64,000 nt of DNA from Streptomyces apocyni (GTDB lineage Bacteria; Actinomycetota; Actinomycetes; Streptomycetales; Streptomycetaceae): positions 174,531-238,530 of the forward strand of contig NZ_WHOM01000040.1 of the NCBI RefSeq assembly GCF_009739465.1, read 5' to 3'. A program made the translations under genes and the position numbers. Below, piece after piece: positions 60,065-64,000 of the stretch (within the stretch, counting starts at the first letter, position 1; each line of letters begins with the position of its first letter). A model generated the notes under the pieces. The model was not told where the DNA came from and searched no databases. It worked only from the letters and a program-made list of their open reading frames with translations.

Positions 60065-61024
60065 GTGTTCGCTGCAGAACGTCGCCAATTGATCCTCGAA
60101 ATGGTGCGCGCCAACGGAGCTGTATCGCTCCGTGAGCTCGCCCGCGTCGTCCAGACCTCCGAAGTGACCGTACGGCGGGACGTGCGGGCGCTGGAGGCAG
60201 AAGGACTCCTCGACCGCCGACATGGCGGTGCGGTACTGCCGGGTGGCTTCACGCGGGAGTCCGGCTTCCCGCAGAAGTCCCATCTCGCGACCGCCGAGAA
60301 GACCGCCATCGCCGACCTGGCCGCGAGTCTCGTCCAGGAGGGCGAGGCCATCGTGGTCGGAGCGGGTACCACCACCCAGGAGCTGGCCCGCCGGCTCGCG
60401 CGGGTACCCGGTCTCACGGTCGTCACGAACTCCCTGCTGGTGGCCCAGGCGCTGGCCCATGCCAACCGGGTGGAAGTCGTGATGACCGGAGGCACCCTGC
60501 GCGGGTCCAACTACGCCCTGGTGGGCAGCGGTGCCGAGCAGTCCCTCCAGGGGCTGCGGGTGTCCCGTGCCTTCCTCTCCGGCAGTGGACTCACCGCCGA
60601 GCGCGGTCTGTCCACGTCCAACATGCTCTCGGCCAGCGTCGACCGCGCACTGGTGCAGGCCGCCGCGGAGGTCGTCGTCCTAGCCGACCACTCCAAGCTC
60701 GGCACCGACACGATGTTCCAGACGGTGCCCACGGACGTGATCACCCGGCTGGTCACCGACGAGCCGCCCGCGCACGACGAGCGGGCCGCGACGGAGCTCC
60801 AGGCGCTGGCCGACCAGGGCGTCCAGGTCGTGACCGCGGGGCCGGGTCCTACCGGACAGGGGGCGGGCGGTGATCCGGTCCCGGCGGGGCGTCAGCCACG
60901 CCGGGACGTCCCCCTCCCAGGTCAACGCCGTGGCACCGCGCCCCAGTTGCGTAGCGCCACCTCGCTCACCGAGCAGCCGCCCGGTCCGGAGCGGGTACGC
61001 GTGGCGGACCTGCGCCGCCGCTGA
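60065..61024 (+). CDS. DeoR-family transcriptional regulator
   Basis: 319 residues from GTG 60065. N-terminal DeoR helix-turn-helix: A-E-R-R-Q-L-I-L-E-M-V-R-A-N-G-A-V-S-L-R-E-L-A-R, S-E-V-T-V-R-R-D-V-R-A-L-E. Effector domain like sugar-phosphate isomerases (G-A-G-T-T-T-Q-E-L, V-V-T-N-S, V-M-T-G-G-T-L-R, L-A-D-H-S-K-L-G). The last 65 residues are Pro/Gly/Arg-rich and disordered. DeoR proteins sense sugar phosphates, so (deoxy)ribose-5-P is a candidate ligand and this protein a candidate regulator of the CTACGCGCGTAG regulon, though its own promoter lacks the box. Confidence 0.88.
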   Translation: MFAAERRQLILEMVRANGAVSLRELARVVQTSEVTVRRDVRALEAEGLLDRRHGGAVLPGGFTRESGFPQKSHLATAEKTAIADLAASLVQEGEAIVVGAGTTTQELARRLARVPGLTVVTNSLLVAQALAHANRVEVVMTGGTLRGSNYALVGSGAEQSLQGLRVSRAFLSGSGLTAERGLSTSNMLSASVDRALVQAAAEVVVLADHSKLGTDTMFQTVPTDVITRLVTDEPPAHDERAATELQALADQGVQVVTAGPGPTGQGAGGDPVPAGRQPRRDVPLPGQRRGTAPQLRSATSLTEQPPGPERVRVADLRRR

Positions 61025-61040
61025 GCGGAGCGCGGCGGGG

Positions 61041-61080
61041 CAAGGCGGGGCACGGCAGGGCAAGGCGGGGCACGGCAGGG
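61041..61080. repeat. 20-bp tandem repeat
   Basis: Two exact copies of CAAGGCGGGGCACGGCAGGG between the convergent deoR and tetR genes. Confidence 0.9.
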
Positions 61081-61106
61081 CCGTGGGTGGCTAGCCGCCT
61101 ACCCGG

Positions 61107-61712
61107 CTACTCGCACCGTGGCGCCAGACCCTGAAGGGTCAGCGTCAGCAGGCGGTCGGCCAACCCCGGGTCCGACGGCGTCTCTTCGGCGGCCAACGCG
61201 ATCGCGTTGGTCAGCTGAAGCAGGTCACCGATAGTGACATCGGACCGGACAGATCCAGCCTCCTGCGCCCGCGCGAGCAGCGCCCCACCCGCCTCACGCA
61301 TCGGCATGCTGCACCGCGAGAGCGCCGAACTCTCGTTGCTCGACACCGGCATGCTCGACACGGACATCAGAGCCCGGGACAGACCCCGGTACTCGCTCGC
61401 ATGCGTGATGATGTCCCGCAGCCACGCGACCAGCGCGGCACACGGCTGCGGAGCGTCGAGCAGTTCACGGGAGCGCGCGAGCAGATCGCTCACCGCGTCC
61501 TCGAAGATCGCGCTCATCAGCGCGTGCCGGTTCGGGAAGTGCCGGTACAGCGTGCCGATACCAACCCCGGCGCGGCGTGCGATGTCCTCAAGCGAGGCGT
61601 CCGTGCCGTGCTCCGCGAAGGCGGTCCGGGCCACGGCGAGCAGTCGCTCGTAGTTGCGCCGGGCGTCGGCGCGCATGGGGCGTGCCGGGCTCCGCGCTGA
61701 ATCGGTGGTCAT
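61107..61712 (-). CDS. TetR-family transcriptional regulator
   Basis: 201 residues from ATG 61712, with AGAGGA upstream. HTH: R-R-N-Y-E-R-L-L-A-V-A-R-T-A-F-A-E-H-G-T-D-A-S-L-E-D-I-A-R-R-A-G-V-G-I-G-T-L-Y-R-H-F-P-N-R, then a helical ligand domain of the TetR_C_33/SBP type. It sits downstream of the acyl-CoA carboxylase gene on the same strand but behind a terminator. Ligand unknown. Confidence 0.9.
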   Translation of the reverse strand: MTTDSARSPARPMRADARRNYERLLAVARTAFAEHGTDASLEDIARRAGVGIGTLYRHFPNRHALMSAIFEDAVSDLLARSRELLDAPQPCAALVAWLRDIITHASEYRGLSRALMSVSSMPVSSNESSALSRCSMPMREAGGALLARAQEAGSVRSDVTIGDLLQLTNAIALAAEETPSDPGLADRLLTLTLQGLAPRCE

Positions 61713-61800
61713 CGCCGCCGTCCTCTCTGGGCCTGCGCGTCCCTCCAGCATGCCACCGCCGCACCAAGGGCCACGCCCGTCCACCCAGTCCACCAACGGA

Positions 61801-61834
61801 CGGGGCCCCGCCGAGAGGTCTCAGCGGGGCCCCG
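61801..61834 (-). terminator. Terminator of the carboxylase gene
   Basis: 11-bp perfect stem CGGGGCCCCGC / GCGGGGCCCCG, 12-base loop, 23 bases beyond the stop at 61857. Confidence 0.8.
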
Positions 61835-61856
61835 GCATCCGTAGGCGTACCGGACG

Positions 61857-63614
61857 TCAGTCCTTGATCTCGCAGATGGCGGCGCCCGAGGTGAGCGACG
61901 CGCCGATCTCGGCGGACAGGCCCTTGACCGTGCCCGACTTGTGCGCGTTGAGCGGCTGCTCCATCTTCATGGCCTCCAGGACGACGACCAGGTCGCCTTC
62001 CTTGACCTCCTGGCCCTCCTCCACCGCGACCTTGACGATGGTGCCCTGCATCGGCGAGGCGAGGGTGTCACCGGACGCGGCCGAGCCGGACTTCTTGGCC
62101 GCCCGCCGCTTGGGCTTGGCGCCCGCCGCCAGGCCCGTACGGGCCAGCGACATGCCCAGCGACGACGGCAGCGAGACCTCCAGGCGCTTGCCGCCGACCT
62201 CGACGACGACCGTCTCGCGGCCCGCTTCCTCCTCCGCGTCGGCGTCGGCGGGCGGAGCGGCGAACGGGGTGATCTCGTTGACGAACTCGGTCTCGATCCA
62301 GCGGGTGTGGACCCTGAAGGGGTCGGCGGTGAAGGCCGGATCGACCACCACGGCCTGGTGGAACGGGATGGCCGTGGCCATGCCCTCGACCTTGAACTCG
62401 GCCAGGGCACGTGCCGCGCGCTGCAGCGCCTGCTCACGCGTCGCGCCGGTGACGATCAGCTTGGCCAGCAGCGAGTCCCAGGCCGGGCCGATCACCGCAC
62501 CGGACTCCACGCCCGCGTCCAGGCGCACACCCGGTCCCGACGGCGGGGCGAACGTGGTCACCGTGCCGGGAGCCGGGAGGAAGTTGCGGCCGGGGTCCTC
62601 GCCGTTGATGCGGAACTCGATGGAGTGGCCGCGGATGGCCGGGTCGCCGTAGCCCAGCTCCTCGCCGTCGGCGATGCGGAACATCTCGCGGACCAGGTCG
62701 ATGCCGGTGACCTCCTCGGTGACCGGGTGCTCGACCTGGAGGCGGGTGTTGACCTCCAGGAAGGAGATCGTGCCGTCCACGCCGACCAGGAACTCCACGG
62801 TGCCCGCACCGACGTACCCGGCCTCCTTGAGGATCGCCTTGGACGCCGCGTACAGCTCGGCGTTCTGCTCGGCGGACAGGAACGGCGCCGGAGCCTCCTC
62901 CACCAGCTTCTGGTGGCGGCGCTGCAGCGAGCAGTCACGGGTGGACACAACCACCACATTGCCGTGCGTGTCGGCCAGGCACTGGGTCTCGACGTGGCGC
63001 GGCTTGTCCAGGTAGCGCTCCACGAAGCACTCGCCACGGCCGAACGCGGCCACCGCCTCGCGTACCGCCGAGTCGTACAGCTCGGGGACCTCTTCGAGGG
63101 TGCGGGCGACCTTCAGGCCGCGGCCGCCGCCACCGAAGGCGGCCTTGATCGCGATCGGCAGCCCGTGCTCCTCGGCGAAGGCCACCACCTCGTCCGAACC
63201 CGACACCGGGTCCGGCGTACCGGCGACCAGCGGGGCACCGGCGCGCTGCGCGATGTGCCGGGCGGCGACCTTGTCGCCCAGGTCGCGGATGGCCTGCGGC
63301 GGCGGGCCGATCCAGATCAGGTCCGCGTCCAGCACGGCCTGCGCGAACTCCGCGTTCTCGGAAAGGAATCCATAACCAGGGTGGATCGCGTCCGCCCCGG
63401 AGTCCTTCGCCGCGGCCAGCACCTTGGCCATGTCCAGATAGCTGCTGGCGGGGGTGTCACCACCCAGCGCGAACGCCTCGTCCGCGGCCCGTACATGCAG
63501 CGCGTCCCGGTCCGGGTCGGCGTATACGGCAACGCTCGCGATCCCCGCGTCCCGGCACGCCCGGGCCACCCGAACAGCGATTTCGCCACGGTTGGCGATG
63601 AGCACCTTGCGCAC
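61857..63614 (-). CDS. accA2: Acyl-CoA carboxylase alpha subunit (biotin carboxylase + BCCP)
   Basis: 585 residues from GTG 63614, with AGGGAG five bases before. Biotin carboxylase with [16 protein letters not shown]-grasp glycine loop [16 protein letters not shown], and a C-terminal biotinyl domain E-A-M-K-M with biotin on Lys550. It carboxylates biotin, which separate beta subunits transfer to acetyl- or propionyl-CoA; the latter yields methylmalonyl-CoA, the product class handled by the mutase at 19 kb. No beta subunit lies within the window. Symbol follows the S. coelicolor AccA2 location. Confidence 0.92.
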   Translation of the reverse strand: MRKVLIANRGEIAVRVARACRDAGIASVAVYADPDRDALHVRAADEAFALGGDTPASSYLDMAKVLAAAKDSGADAIHPGYGFLSENAEFAQAVLDADLIWIGPPPQAIRDLGDKVAARHIAQRAGAPLVAGTPDPVSGSDEVVAFAEEHGLPIAIKAAFGGGGRGLKVARTLEEVPELYDSAVREAVAAFGRGECFVERYLDKPRHVETQCLADTHGNVVVVSTRDCSLQRRHQKLVEEAPAPFLSAEQNAELYAASKAILKEAGYVGAGTVEFLVGVDGTISFLEVNTRLQVEHPVTEEVTGIDLVREMFRIADGEELGYGDPAIRGHSIEFRINGEDPGRNFLPAPGTVTTFAPPSGPGVRLDAGVESGAVIGPAWDSLLAKLIVTGATREQALQRAARALAEFKVEGMATAIPFHQAVVVDPAFTADPFRVHTRWIETEFVNEITPFAAPPADADAEEEAGRETVVVEVGGKRLEVSLPSSLGMSLARTGLAAGAKPKRRAAKKSGSAASGDTLASPMQGTIVKVAVEEGQEVKEGDLVVVLEAMKMEQPLNAHKSGTVKGLSAEIGASLTSGAAICEIKD

Positions 63615-63949
63615 GATGGCTCCCTCTCCTTGAAACAAGCCGAGTTTAGGGACTGCCGACACGGCACCACGACCCGTCCCCTGCGGTGAGTTTGCCCACA
63701 CTGGCTTGGGCTGCGCTTGGTTCGGGTTCGCCGAACCCGCGAAATCCCTTGTCGCCCCACCGTACGCGGGCTTCTGGAAGTGCAGAGTAACTCTCCGGTG
63801 TGGTGAAGGTCTCTGTCGGTGAGGTCAGCGGCTGTTCACGATTCTTTGTGGGGAGTCGACGAATCAGCAGCTCAGTCTTTGCCACGCGGCTGCCCCTTGT
63901 CCGAAGGTTTACCCGTTAGTAACGTTTGGGCTGTCCCCACGCACTCACC
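63615..63949. other. Intergenic region before the last gene (335 bp)
   Basis: Lower in GC than its surroundings; the one open frame (63646-63885, minus) has poor codon usage. It holds a small stem CGGGTTC-GCC-GAACCCG (63723-63739), the palindrome CGTTAGTAACG at 63914, and presumably divergent promoters. Confidence 0.5.
63914..63924. promoter_or_regulatory. CGTTAGTAACG palindrome, candidate TetR-type operator
   Basis: 11-bp perfect palindrome in the divergent region between accA2 and the gene starting at the window edge. A TetR gene lies 2 kb away. Tentative. Confidence 0.4.
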
Positions 63950-64000
63950 ATGGCGGCCAAAGCAGCGGAATCAGTCGAAAGAGGGTGGAGCGCCGTGGCG
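63950..64000 (+). CDS. Start of an unidentified gene running off the window
   Basis: ATG 63950 opens a frame that reaches the edge (17 residues). GTG 63995 in the same frame has a better ribosome site (GGGTGGAG), so the true start may be there. Too short to identify. Confidence 0.3.
   Translation, partial: MAAKAAESVERGWSAVA

Noticed and set aside
63646..63885. 79-codon minus-strand ORF in the region before the last gene
   Set aside because: Poor third-position GC, no ribosome site at its GTG, no recognisable motif.

Overview
The window is about 64 kb of very GC-rich DNA with GTG/TTG starts, GGAGG-type ribosome sites, Tat/lipoprotein signals and rare TTA codons. It reads as a chromosomal core segment of a Streptomyces. 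Gene order (sdhCDAB, GH20 hexosaminidase, paired ECF sigma/anti-sigma genes, acyl-CoA mutase, neuA/neuB-like genes, BMP-type nucleoside transporter-cdd-deoA, add, afsQ2/afsQ1/sigQ, deoC, phosphosugar mutase, PNP, lpdA, deoR, accA2) matches what I remember of the S. coelicolor SCO485x-SCO492x region. That comparison is from memory, not from a search. I saw no rRNA, tRNA, IS element, prophage or CRISPR array.

Layout. 1-1.7 kb: end of a tricarboxylate-type (TctA/TctC) uptake system. 2.3-5.8 kb: succinate dehydrogenase operon on the minus strand. 5.9-10 kb: an OHCU-decarboxylase-like protein, a GH20 glycosidase and two unknown conserved proteins. 10-19 kb: two paralogous ECF sigma/anti-sigma modules (the first with a shortened anti-sigma gene), an ArnT-like membrane protein, a methyltransferase, a Gly/Asp-rich RTX-like secreted protein and an L,D-transpeptidase lipoprotein. 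19-20.7 kb: coenzyme-B12 acyl-CoA mutase large subunit. 20.7-27.2 kb: surface-glycan genes (acyltransferase, DUF6716 glycosyltransferase, CMP-ulosonate synthetase fused to a HAD phosphatase, NeuB-type synthase, polysialyltransferase-like protein), probably for a Kdn/teichulosonic-acid-like polymer.

28.8-36 kb: nucleoside uptake and salvage (BMP lipoprotein, ABC ATPase, two permeases, cdd, deoA). 36-44 kb: STAS protein, SnoaL-tailed ECF sigma factor, methyltransferase, MFS/LysR divergent pair, alpha/beta-hydrolase-like protein, add, small envelope proteins. 44-48 kb: lipoprotein-afsQ2-afsQ1 divergent from sigQ, with a good AfsQ1 box between them. 48.5-58 kb: uridine-kinase-like protein, two aldehyde dehydrogenases plus deoC, a PH-domain protein, a PIN-domain toxin-antitoxin pair, a broken hydrolase, phosphosugar mutase and PNP. 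58-64 kb: LpdA-like flavoprotein, DeoR and TetR regulators, biotin-dependent carboxylase alpha chain.

The most striking pattern is a 12-bp palindrome, CTACGCGCGTAG. It occurs (four exact copies, one with a single mismatch) immediately upstream of five transcription units: the BMP lipoprotein, the ABC transporter-cdd-deoA operon, add, the deoC-aldehyde dehydrogenase operon and the PNP-mutase operon. Together these encode a complete route from extracellular (deoxy)nucleosides to acetaldehyde, glyceraldehyde-3-phosphate and acetate. The palindrome is therefore the likely operator of a dispersed nucleoside regulon. Within this regulon there is also a half-length, cysteine-free aldehyde dehydrogenase overlapping the full-length enzyme, and a transporter ATPase whose best start codon appears to be ATC.
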